The position numbers and the translations under genes are program-made. Below, piece by piece: positions 24,515-32,155 of a stretch of 64,000 nucleotides of DNA. Origin of the DNA: Burkholderiaceae bacterium 26 (lineage in GTDB: Bacteria; Pseudomonadota; Gammaproteobacteria; Burkholderiales; Burkholderiaceae); assembly GCA_000955795.1 (NCBI GenBank), contig JYOB01000002.1:1-64000 (forward strand). The letters are read 5' to 3'. The first letter of the stretch is position 1; each line of letters starts with the position of its first letter. The notes beneath the pieces were generated by a model, which made no database searches, was not told the origin of the DNA, and worked only from the letters and a program-made list of their open reading frames with translations.

Positions 24515-25098
24515 CAAGGCCTCCAGTGGGCAGCGGACACGGTTGTCAGCGCGACGAGGTAACGGGCCGGCCGCCGCGTGGGGTTGTGATAGACGATCGG
24601 GCAGTCCAGCCGCATGGTCAGGCAGTCGCCTGCATTGAGGCGCCAGTGTGTGTCGCCCACGGTCATTTCCATCGAACCTTCGATCACCCACACCTGCTGG
24701 TGGATTTCGGCATCGCGCGCGCCGGTGTCGTAGGCCACGCGCTCGCCGGGCGGAAAGTGCACCTCAACGAGCTGCAAGGGCGAACGCGCCGCCGGCGACA
24801 GGTTGCGGCGCACGTAGCCCGAGCCAGGGTCGGTCCACTCGGGCTGATCTGCCGCGCGTGATACCGGCGACGGTTCCACGGCCGGCACGGAACTGTCTTC
24901 GAACAGCGAGGCAAGCGTCACGCCCAGCGCGGAGCTGAGCCGATCCAGCACCGCAGCGGTCGGGCTGCTCTGGCCGCGCTCGATGAGGGAGATGGCCGAA
25001 CGGCTGACCTGGCTGCGTTCTGCCAGCGCGTCGAGCGAGAGGCCCTGGGCGTCGCGCAGTTCGCGCAAGCGGTGAGCGATGCGTTGGTGAATGTCCAT
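24514..25098 (-). CDS. XRE-family regulator with cupin sensor domain
   Basis: A 194-residue transcription factor. The N-terminal HTH (about 6-62) has LRELRDAQGLSLDALAERSQVSRSAISLIERGQSSPTAAVLDRLSSALGV; the C-terminal cupin (about 105-190) has VEVHFPPGERVAYDTGARDAEIHQQVWVIEGSMEMTVGDTHWRLNAGDCLTM. The cupin probably senses a small molecule. It is the first gene of a two-gene unit with the GNAT acetyltransferase (ATGA overlap). A perfect 8-bp inverted repeat begins 6 nt upstream of its start codon, indicating autoregulation. Confidence 0.9.
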   Translation of the reverse strand: MDIHQRIAHRLRELRDAQGLSLDALAERSQVSRSAISLIERGQSSPTAAVLDRLSSALGVTLASLFEDSSVPAVEPSPVSRAADQPEWTDPGSGYVRRNLSPAARSPLQLVEVHFPPGERVAYDTGARDAEIHQQVWVIEGSMEMTVGDTHWRLNAGDCLTMRLDCPIVYHNPTRRPARYLVALTTVSAAHWRP

Positions 25099-25103
25099 GT
25101 TCT

Positions 25104-25137
25104 CCAGTTTAGTGGAAATTATTATCTAGTAAACTGG
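25104..25137. promoter_or_regulatory. Probable autoregulatory operator of the XRE/cupin gene
   Basis: CCAGTTTA (25104-25111) and TAAACTGG (25130-25137) are perfect inverted arms around an AT-rich 18-bp centre. The centre probably holds the promoter, since it is the only AT-rich tract in the region. The pair of arms lies directly before the start codon. Confidence 0.55.
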
Positions 25138-25279
25138 AATATTGATGCCGAGGCTGAGTGGCCTTGCTGCGGGTAGTGACTTGCCGAGCGTCGGTCAAAT
25201 ATCGCGATTGCTGCTAGATTGCCCAGCCACGCAAATTTTTTTCGCCAGTTTCTAGACGATTGGTCTACAGGAGCTTGTC

Positions 25280-26311
25280 ATGCCGCAACGCGAAGCCGTC
25301 AACCGCCGTATTGTTCTCGCCAGCCGCCCGAGCGGCACGCCCTCGCCTGAGAACTTCCGAATCGAAGAGACTGCCGTGCCCACGCCGCAAGAAGGCGAGG
25401 TGCTGCTGCGCACGTTGTATCTGTCGCTCGACCCGTACATGCGCAATCTGATGGATGAAGTCGGTCCCGGCTACGCACCGCCGGTGGACGTGGGCGCGCC
25501 CATGGTGGGCGGTACCGTCAGCCGCGTCGTGGCATCACGGCACGCGCAGTTTCGCGAGGGTGACGTGGTGCTCGGCGCTGCCGGTTGGCAGGACTATGCC
25601 GTTGCTGCCGGCGAGGGGCTGACTGCGCTGGGCGATATGCCCGAGCCTTCATTGGCGCTGGGCGGGCTCGGCATGCCGGCGTTCACGGCGTATGTCGGTC
25701 TGCTCGACATCGGTCAACCCAAAGCTGGCGAGACGGTTGTGGTGGCCGCAGCCACCGGGGCTGTCGGTGCGGTGGTCGGGCAGCTGGCCAAGCTCAAGGG
25801 CGCGCGCGTGGTCGGCATTGCCGGCGGCGCGGACAAATGCCGCTACGCCGTCGACACGCTCGGCTTTGACGCCTGCCTTGACCGCCGCCAACCCGACCTT
25901 GCAAGGCGCCTGGCCGACGCCTGCCCGGACGGCATCGACGTGTACTTTGAAAATGTGGGCGGCGAGGTGTTCGACGCGGTGCTGCCGCTACTGAACATTG
26001 GGGCGCGCGTGCCCGTATGCGGCTTCATTTCGCACTACAACGACGAGGCCACGGCCGGACCCGACCGCCTGCCCAAGGTGACGGCGACCGTGCTGCAGAA
26101 GCGCGTGCGCATGCAGGGTTTCATCATCCTCGACCATTACGCCAGCCGCTACGACGCCTTCCAGCGCGACATGCGTGCGTGGGTTGCAGCCGGCAAGGTG
26201 AAGCTGCGCGAAGACCGCATCGACGGGTTGGAGAACGCCCCGGCCGCGTTCATCGGCCTGCTCGAAGGACGCAACTTCGGCAAGCTCGTGGTGCGGGTGG
26301 CCGAGGCCTGA
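25280..26311 (+). CDS. NADP-dependent zinc-free medium-chain oxidoreductase (leukotriene B4 dehydrogenase/CurA-like)
   Basis: A 343-residue MDR-family reductase acting on alpha,beta-unsaturated ketones or aldehydes. Features: N-terminal NRRIVLASRPSGTPSPENFRIEE and LYLSLDPYMRNLM, typical of this group; a Rossmann site AAATGAVGAVVGQLAKLKGARVVGIAGG (about 155-182); and FENVGGEVFDAVLPLLN. No catalytic-zinc ligands are present, as expected. It resembles CurA or YncB-like NADPH-dependent reductases. The gene stands alone between the XRE/cupin gene (divergent) and the DUF1254 gene (convergent); the 34-bp operator upstream of the XRE gene lies between the two starts and could affect both. Confidence 0.9.
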   Translation: MPQREAVNRRIVLASRPSGTPSPENFRIEETAVPTPQEGEVLLRTLYLSLDPYMRNLMDEVGPGYAPPVDVGAPMVGGTVSRVVASRHAQFREGDVVLGAAGWQDYAVAAGEGLTALGDMPEPSLALGGLGMPAFTAYVGLLDIGQPKAGETVVVAAATGAVGAVVGQLAKLKGARVVGIAGGADKCRYAVDTLGFDACLDRRQPDLARRLADACPDGIDVYFENVGGEVFDAVLPLLNIGARVPVCGFISHYNDEATAGPDRLPKVTATVLQKRVRMQGFIILDHYASRYDAFQRDMRAWVAAGKVKLREDRIDGLENAPAAFIGLLEGRNFGKLVVRVAEA

Positions 26312-26333
26312 CCGCGCGCTCGGCCGCTCTTGG

Positions 26334-27809
26334 CTATTGGGTTGCAGCGTCCCGCCGCTGTACGGCGGGCGGCAGCCACGATGCATCGAGTGCCGCCTCC
26401 TTGGGCCAGGTCAGTTGCATACGCAGCAGGAACGAGCCGGTGGGCGGTGGCAGCCAATTGTTGCGCATGCCCTTGGGCGGTGCGCGCTGGATCAGGATGT
26501 CGAGCGAGCCATCGCGGTTCAGGCGCGGGCGATCAGCTTCGCTCAGCACGTTGCGCAGGCCCGGGCGTTCGATCGCGCGGCGCGGCTGCCCGGCAGCGGA
26601 CAGGGCAGCGATGGCCCAGCCGGCATTCTCGGGCGGCAGTTGGTTGCGCTCGAAATGCAGGACGTAGCGGTGCGTGCTGTCCAGCGCCATGCCGTTGGCG
26701 TCGGTCGTGGCGGTGGCGATGAGCATGTCCTGCGGCAGGTCGGTGCCGCCGCCGTTCCACGCCACGATGGCGCGCTGTGCGTAATCCAGCCCGTAGGCGC
26801 CGATCATGCGCGGGATGAACCAGCCATTCTGCGTGACGGACGGTTGCTTGACGGCCAGCGCCAGCGTTTCGCGCGCGGCCGCCACCCCACCCTCCATCAC
26901 CTTCAGGTTGGCGGCGCTCACGGCTTTGGCGTCGAACGGCGCACCAGGCACGATGCCCAGATCACGCAGCGATTGCAGCATCGTGGAGTCGGCTGCGTGC
27001 GGCGGATTGTCCTTGAGCAGCTCGGCAAAGCGCGTGAAGTAGCTGTTGGCGTCCAGCGCGGTGACACGGCGGCGCGCGGCATCCAGGCTGACGTCTAGGT
27101 CGGTGGCCTTGTCCGTGTTCACCTTTGCCCCGGCTTCGGCCTCGCGCGGGGTGGTTTTGCCGAAGGCCTCCAGCGGGGTGATGCGGTAGCGGTCCTGTAT
27201 GCGGCGTGCGGCGGTCAGGTCGCGCGGTCCGGCCACCGGCGTCCGTGCCACCACCCAGACGAGGCTGGTCGGCGCGGCAATCTGTTTGACGCCCGTGGGC
27301 AGCGTGCCCTCCCAACCCGGCGGCGTGATGGCGTAGTGCGCGGCACGCGCCCCGGTGGTGCGGTTGCCGAGCGATTCGAACACGTCGTTCCACCCGTCGT
27401 GCAGCGCCACCCAGAGGTGTCGGCGACCGGCGTCGGGCAGGCTCAGGACGACCGGGCCGTTACGCAAATCAATGAAAGCGCTGCTGGCGAGTACGTCTAC
27501 GCGGGCGCGCACGCCGGCGGGCAGGGCTTCATCTTCCAGCGTGCGCTGGTGCATGAACGTGCCGGCGGGCGCCAGCGCAGACGTGGTCTGCAGCAGCGCA
27601 TCGGTCATCATCAACGGAAACGCGTAGACATAGGCCGAGCGCACGAGCGCTTCGTTCGGTTGCGGCAGACGTTGCTCGATCGGTGCCGTGGTCGCGGCGT
27701 TCTGGGTGGAGCAGCCGGTCAGGCCCAGGGTAAGCGCCGAGGCCGCCACGCTCAGCGCCACAGCCGCCAGCTTGGTAAGCGGGCGCGCGGGCGCAGGGCA
27801 GTGCGTCAT
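26334..27809 (-). CDS. DUF1254/DUF1214-domain lipoprotein
   Basis: A 491-residue exported protein. A lipobox signal (SVAASALTLGLTGCS, Cys near residue 32) indicates a lipid-anchored periplasmic protein. The N-terminal DUF1254 domain begins EALVRSAYVYAFPLMMTDALLQ and includes DVLASSAFIDLRNGPVVLSLPD; the C-terminal DUF1214 domain includes NGMALDSTHRYVLHFERNQLPPENAGWAIAAL and ends in the family-typical NWLPPPTGSFLLRMQLTWPKEAALDASWLPPAV. The function of the family is unknown; VPA-like DUF1254 proteins are common in soil proteobacteria. The start at 27809 has an AAGGAGAACAAG ribosome site. It is monocistronic. Confidence 0.88.
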   Translation of the reverse strand: MTHCPAPARPLTKLAAVALSVAASALTLGLTGCSTQNAATTAPIEQRLPQPNEALVRSAYVYAFPLMMTDALLQTTSALAPAGTFMHQRTLEDEALPAGVRARVDVLASSAFIDLRNGPVVLSLPDAGRRHLWVALHDGWNDVFESLGNRTTGARAAHYAITPPGWEGTLPTGVKQIAAPTSLVWVVARTPVAGPRDLTAARRIQDRYRITPLEAFGKTTPREAEAGAKVNTDKATDLDVSLDAARRRVTALDANSYFTRFAELLKDNPPHAADSTMLQSLRDLGIVPGAPFDAKAVSAANLKVMEGGVAAARETLALAVKQPSVTQNGWFIPRMIGAYGLDYAQRAIVAWNGGGTDLPQDMLIATATTDANGMALDSTHRYVLHFERNQLPPENAGWAIAALSAAGQPRRAIERPGLRNVLSEADRPRLNRDGSLDILIQRAPPKGMRNNWLPPPTGSFLLRMQLTWPKEAALDASWLPPAVQRRDAATQ

Positions 27810-28021
27810 CTTGTTCTCCTTTTGTCGTCGGTGCGCGCAACAGGAAAGCAGACGCCTGTCGAACATCCCCCCAAGGATGCTTGCGCATACGGTTGCGCGG
27901 TAGCCGATCCCATGGCTCCGCGCATGTCGTGTCTTGAATCTCTGGAATGTAGAAGCGCGGCCAGCGCAAGTCAATTCAAGTGCAGTGGGGCATGCACGCC
28001 TAGTTGTGGGGCGGGCAGAGT

Positions 28022-29005
28022 CTAGAGGCGCAGGTGCAGCGCAAGACGCAACTTGGCCGCGTCATATTCGGCCTTCAGGCGCGCCACGATTTCGGCGGCG
28101 GGCGGCAGATCGGCAATCTGCCCCACCCCTTGCCCCGCGCCCCAAATGTCTTTCCAGGCCTTGGCGCGCGAGCTGCCATCGCCAAAGTTCATTTTGGATT
28201 TGTCGGCCTCGGGCAGGGCGGCCGGGTCCAGTCCCGCGAGTTCGATGCTTTCGCGGATGTAGTTGCCGTGCACGCCCGTAAAGAGGTTGGTGTAGACGAT
28301 GTCCGACGCGGCCGCTCGCAGGATGGCCTGCTTGTAGCTTTCGGCCGCGTGGGCCTCCTGGCTGGCGATGAAACGCGTGCCGATGTAGGCGAGGTCCGCA
28401 CCCATGGCCTGCGCGGCAAGGATGGCGTCGCCTGTGGCAATGGCGCCCGACAGCGCGATCGGTCCGTCGAAGATGCGCCGTACCTCGCCCACCAGCGCAA
28501 ATGGCGACAGCGTGCCGGCATGCCCACCCGCACCCGCAGCCACCAGAATCAGGCCGTCGACACCGGCTTCCAGCGCCTTTTCGGCATGGCGCAAGTTGAT
28601 CACGTCGTGCAGAACGATGCCGCCGTAGCTATGCACGGCATCCAGGATCTCCTTGACGGGCGCGCGCAGCGAGGTGATGAAGATCGGCACCTTGTGTTTG
28701 ACGCAGGTGGCCACGTCCTGCTCCAGCCGCGCGTTTGAGTGGTGCACGATTTGATTGACGGCGATCGGCCCCACCACTTCGTGCGGATGCGCGGTGCGGT
28801 AGGCGGCCAGCTCCTCGTTCATCTGCGTGAGCCAGTCGTCCAGCATCTCGGCCGGGCGCGCGTTGAGCGCTGGAAACGCCCCGACGATGCCGGCCTTGCA
28901 TTGCGCCAGCACCAGTTCCGGATAGCTGACGATGAACATCGGCGAACCGATCACGGGCAGCGTCAGGTGCTGCAGCATGGGCGGCAGGTGCTTGGCGGCG
29001 GGCAT
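28022..29005 (-). CDS. Nitronate monooxygenase family FMN enzyme
   Basis: A 327-residue FMN-dependent TIM-barrel enzyme of the 2-nitropropane dioxygenase/nitronate monooxygenase family, oxidising alkyl nitronates. Markers: LTLPVIGSPMFIVSYPELVLAQCKAG at the N-terminus, GVDGLILVAAGAGGHAG (about 148-164) with the family histidine H162, PIALSGAIATGDAILAAQAMGADLAYIGTRF for FMN phosphate binding. Many members in proteobacteria have other flavin functions, so the physiological substrate is uncertain. It is monocistronic; 212 nt separate its stop from the DUF1254 start and hold nothing recognisable. Confidence 0.88.
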   Translation of the reverse strand: MPAAKHLPPMLQHLTLPVIGSPMFIVSYPELVLAQCKAGIVGAFPALNARPAEMLDDWLTQMNEELAAYRTAHPHEVVGPIAVNQIVHHSNARLEQDVATCVKHKVPIFITSLRAPVKEILDAVHSYGGIVLHDVINLRHAEKALEAGVDGLILVAAGAGGHAGTLSPFALVGEVRRIFDGPIALSGAIATGDAILAAQAMGADLAYIGTRFIASQEAHAAESYKQAILRAAASDIVYTNLFTGVHGNYIRESIELAGLDPAALPEADKSKMNFGDGSSRAKAWKDIWGAGQGVGQIADLPPAAEIVARLKAEYDAAKLRLALHLRL

Positions 29006-29106
29006 GGCGTCTCCTGGTTGGGCAAACCGGCACGACAGGGGCAGAACACGTCGTTTGATTATAGGAACGATCCCGCACCCCGCCGTGCGCGGTCTACCCG
29101 TCGGGC

Positions 29107-29655
29107 TCAGGCATCGGCATGCTGCGTCAGCAGTTCAATGAAGGCGCGGTTGAAGGCGGGCAGGTCATCGGGTTTGCGGCTGCTGACCCAGTTGCGGTCG
29201 GTCACCACTTCGCGGTCCACCCACATGCCGCCGGCATTGCGGATGTCGTCCTGCAGCGTCGGCCAGCTCGTCAGCGTGCGCCCGCGCACCAGGCCCGCAG
29301 ACACCATCAGCCACGGCCCGTGGCAGATCACGGCGATCGGCTTTTTCGCCCGCTCGAACGCTTTCACAAAGGCCTGCGCGGCCGGCACGACGCGCAGTGC
29401 ATCGGCGTTGAATACCCCGCCGGGCAGCATCAGCCCATCGAAGTCGTCAGCCTTGGCTTGATCCAGCGTCAGGTCCACCTTGAAGGTGTCGCCCTTGGTG
29501 GCGTGGTGCAAGCCCGTCACGCTTGGGCCTTTCGGCGCGACGATGCTGACCGTGGCACCGGCGGCTTCCAGCGCCTGCTTGGGGCTGGCCAGCTCAGCCT
29601 GCTCGAACAAATCGTCGACGAGAACGGCGATGCGCAAGTCTTGCAATGGGGTCAT
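29107..29655 (-). CDS. DJ-1/PfpI-family protein (YhbO/deglycase-like)
   Basis: A 182-residue protein of the DJ-1/PfpI superfamily. The nucleophile elbow AVICHGPW places Cys111 next to His112, and a conserved Glu (E18) lies in LVDDLFEQAELASPKQAL, the arrangement of the protease-like/deglycase group (PfpI, YhbO). Family members repair glyoxal-modified molecules or act as stress chaperones; the activity is debated. The start at 29655 has an AAGGAG ribosome site 7 nt upstream; the longer frame adds 31 residues that look like translated leader. It is monocistronic and divergent from the dehalogenase-like gene. Confidence 0.88.
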   Translation of the reverse strand: MTPLQDLRIAVLVDDLFEQAELASPKQALEAAGATVSIVAPKGPSVTGLHHATKGDTFKVDLTLDQAKADDFDGLMLPGGVFNADALRVVPAAQAFVKAFERAKKPIAVICHGPWLMVSAGLVRGRTLTSWPTLQDDIRNAGGMWVDREVVTDRNWVSSRKPDDLPAFNRAFIELLTQHADA

Positions 29656-29792
29656 GGCGAACTCCTTGTCAGGGGAAATCGAAAGAAGGGAACGGCAGTG
29701 GACGGTCCCGCAACGCGCGTGCCCGCTCTGCGCTAGCATGCGGAGCATTCGCCACGCATCACTTCACCCAAGACTGATCACCGGAGACTTGC

Positions 29793-30719
29793 ATGACCAC
29801 GCCGCTTTCCATCGATGCCGCCACCGCTGCTGCAGACGCCGCGCTGTTTCCCGGCTTTCGTCCGTTCCGCCAAATGGTCAACGGGGTGGAGATCGCGGGG
29901 GTGATCGGCGGCAGCGGTCCGCCGCTGCTGTTGCTGCATGGCCATCCGCAAAGCCATGTGATCTGGCACAAAGTCGCGCAGGAGCTGGCGCACGATTACA
30001 CCGTCGTCGCGACCGATCTGCGCGGCTATGGCGCCTCATCCAAACCGGCCGGCAGTGCCCGGCACGCCGAATACAGCAAGCGAACCATGGCGCAGGATCA
30101 GGTGGAGGTCATGCGCGCGCTCGGCTTCGGCCGCTTCCGGCTGTGCGCGCATGATCGCGGGGCGCGCGTGGCGCATCGCCTGTGTGTTGATCATCCCTTG
30201 CATGTCGAGCGGGCCATGCTGCTCGACATCGCCCCCACGCTGGCGATGTACGAGCACACCGACATGGCGTTTGCCTCCGCCTACTGGCATTGGTTCTTCC
30301 TGATCCAGCCGTCGCCGTTTCCTGAGACGCTCATCAACGCCACGCCCGATTTCTACATCGGCAAACTGATGGGCCTGCGCCACTCGGGGCTCGAACCGTT
30401 CGCCCCGGAAGCAATGGCGACCTACGCCGCCGCCATGCGGGAGCCCGCCAGCGTGCACGCCATGTGCGAGGACTACCGCGCCGCTGCCACCATCGACCTC
30501 GAACATGATCGCGCCGACCGCGACGCCGGCAAGCGCGTGAGCGTGCCGCTGCGTGTGCTGTGGGGTGAGCATGGCGTGATCCAACGCTGCTTCAAGCCGC
30601 TGGAACTGTGGAGTGCCGTGGCGGACGACGTGAGCGGCGGCACCGTGCCGTGCGGGCATTACGTGCCGGAAGAGGCGCCGGAAGCGCTGCTCAAGGAGAT
30701 GCGGGCGTACTTCGCCTGA
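29793..30719 (+). CDS. Haloacetate (fluoroacetate) dehalogenase-like alpha/beta hydrolase
   Basis: A 308-residue alpha/beta hydrolase. The nucleophile is aspartate: D121 in CAHDRGARVAHRL, with R122 and R125 forming the carboxylate-binding pair; H166-W167 (YWHWFF) supply the halide site and Y228 (CEDYRA) the third halide contact; H289 (CGHYVPEE) is the base. This set corresponds residue for residue to the D110, R111, R114, H155, W156, Y219 and H280 set I know from the characterised fluoroacetate dehalogenase. It would hydrolyse fluoro- or chloroacetate to glycolate in the cytoplasm. The gene is monocistronic; no transporter or HAD dehalogenase is next to it. An epoxide hydrolase function is less likely. 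Confidence 0.85.
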   Translation: MTTPLSIDAATAAADAALFPGFRPFRQMVNGVEIAGVIGGSGPPLLLLHGHPQSHVIWHKVAQELAHDYTVVATDLRGYGASSKPAGSARHAEYSKRTMAQDQVEVMRALGFGRFRLCAHDRGARVAHRLCVDHPLHVERAMLLDIAPTLAMYEHTDMAFASAYWHWFFLIQPSPFPETLINATPDFYIGKLMGLRHSGLEPFAPEAMATYAAAMREPASVHAMCEDYRAAATIDLEHDRADRDAGKRVSVPLRVLWGEHGVIQRCFKPLELWSAVADDVSGGTVPCGHYVPEEAPEALLKEMRAYFA

Positions 30720-30728
30720 GGCAGCCGC

Positions 30729-31412
30729 CTAGGCGTCGGCCCACTCGCGCAGCAGGTTGTGATACGTCCCCGTCAACGCGATGACCGACGGGTCGTCCTG
30801 CCCCAGCAGCCCCATCAGCCGCTGCAGTTCCGTATCCATCTGGAACAGCAGCGTGCGATGCGCGTCACTGCGCACCATGCTTTGCAGCCAAAAGAATGAG
30901 CAGACGCGTGCGCCGCGCGTAACCGGCGTCACGCGGTGCAGGCTGCTGCTGGGGTAAAGCACCATGTCACCCGCCGCAAGCCTGACGCGGTGCTCGCCGA
31001 AGGCGTCGTCGATCACGAGTTCGCCCCCCTCGTAGTCTTCGGGCTCGGTCAGGAACAGCGTGCAGGAGAGGTCGCTGCGGATGCGGAAATCGGTGCCGCG
31101 CAGGTGGCGCACGGCGTTGTCGACGTGGTTGCCGAAGGTCTGGCCGCCCGCGTAGCGATTGAACAGCGGCGGGAACACCTTGAGCGGCAACGCGGCGGAG
31201 AAGAACAGCGTATTGGCCGAAAGCGCATCCTGGATGAAGGTACCGACCTCACGCGCGGCCTGCGAGCCCTCGGGCAACTGCATGTTGTGCTTCACCTGGC
31301 CTGACTGCGCGCCGGCGGTGATCTTGCCGTCCACCCATTCGGCGGCATCGATGATGGCGCGGCACTGCGCAACCTGTTCCTTGGTCAGGACGTTGGGAAT
31401 CTTCAGCAGCAT
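30729..31412 (-). CDS. piuC: PKHD-type Fe(II)/2-oxoglutarate-dependent hydroxylase (PiuC/YbiX)
   Basis: A 227-residue cytoplasmic 2-oxoglutarate dioxygenase-like protein. The iron triad is H96-x-D98 (FGNHVDNA) and H159 ([10 protein letters not shown]), with R169 (GARVCSFFW) for 2-oxoglutarate. The fold begins [18 protein letters not shown]. PiuC genes accompany TonB receptors for catecholate siderophores or siderophore-drug conjugates and are Fur-controlled; the substrate is not settled. It overlaps the Sel1-repeat gene by 10 nt, and that gene overlaps the receptor gene, so the three form one coupled operon behind the Fur box. Confidence 0.92.
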   Translation of the reverse strand: MLLKIPNVLTKEQVAQCRAIIDAAEWVDGKITAGAQSGQVKHNMQLPEGSQAAREVGTFIQDALSANTLFFSAALPLKVFPPLFNRYAGGQTFGNHVDNAVRHLRGTDFRIRSDLSCTLFLTEPEDYEGGELVIDDAFGEHRVRLAAGDMVLYPSSSLHRVTPVTRGARVCSFFWLQSMVRSDAHRTLLFQMDTELQRLMGLLGQDDPSVIALTGTYHNLLREWADA

Positions 31413-32155
31413 GATGGTTCGGTGTCCAGCGCAGCGGCCAGCACGCGCAAACGCGCATCGGGATGGCCGGCAAGAAAGTCATGCGCCTTCGCGAGGAAGG
31501 CCGGTGTGGCGGTGCGCGGCACGGCGCGCATCCAGGCGAGGGCGTCATCTGCGCGGCTGGCGAGCGCGAGTAGGCGCGCGGCATTGAACTGGCCGCGGAA
31601 GTCACCGCCCTCTGCGGCGCGCAGGTAGCAGCGCAGGGCCATTGCCGTGTCAGCCTCGACTTCCCAGCCGTCTTCATAGAAGCCACCGAGCACGTTGATC
31701 GACTTGGCGTGGCCCTGTGCGGCCGCAGCCCGGAAGAGGGTGAAGGCGCGCGCGCGATCAGCCGGAATGCCGCGGCCGAGCTGCAGGCTCGTGGCGTAGT
31801 TGTACTGCCCCCAATCGAGGCCGGCAGCGGCGGCACGCGCGTACCAGTGCGTGGCGGTCTTGTCGCAGGCGGGCGCGCCCCAGCCGTGCTCGTAGCAGCG
31901 ACCGAGCATGTTGGCGGCCATGGCGTGGCCTGACAGCGCGGCCGTCTTGAACCAGAACAACGCTTCGGCCGGTCTGCGTTCGACACCGCGGCCATCGAGC
32001 AGCCATTGGCCGAAGATGGCCTGCGCTTCCGTGTGCCCGCGCCGGGCGGCAGCCGCCAGCCAGCGTGCGGCGCGCTCAGCAGGGCCAGTCAGCACGGCGT
32101 GGATGGCATCGACCACCGCCGCATCGGCAGCGGCAGCTGCAGCGTGTGCCGACAT
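31403..32155 (-). CDS. Sel1-repeat (TPR-like) protein of the iron operon
   Basis: A 250-residue helical-repeat protein with about four Sel1-like repeats of 36 residues, for example [68 protein letters not shown] and [23 protein letters not shown]. No signal peptide is seen, so it is cytoplasmic and probably a protein-interaction scaffold. Its start codon shares a base with the receptor stop (TGATG) and its end overlaps piuC by 10 nt. Sel1 proteins recur between TonB receptors and piuC in related genomes, so a role in siderophore-iron handling is likely, though undefined. Confidence 0.87.
   Translation of the reverse strand: MSAHAAAAAADAAVVDAIHAVLTGPAERAARWLAAAARRGHTEAQAIFGQWLLDGRGVERRPAEALFWFKTAALSGHAMAANMLGRCYEHGWGAPACDKTATHWYARAAAAGLDWGQYNYATSLQLGRGIPADRARAFTLFRAAAAQGHAKSINVLGGFYEDGWEVEADTAMALRCYLRAAEGGDFRGQFNAARLLALASRADDALAWMRAVPRTATPAFLAKAHDFLAGHPDARLRVLAAALDTEPSCC

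Noticed and set aside
25236-25242. Seven-T tract as an intrinsic terminator
   Set aside because: No stable stem precedes it on the plus strand, and it lies in the promoter region of the MDR gene.
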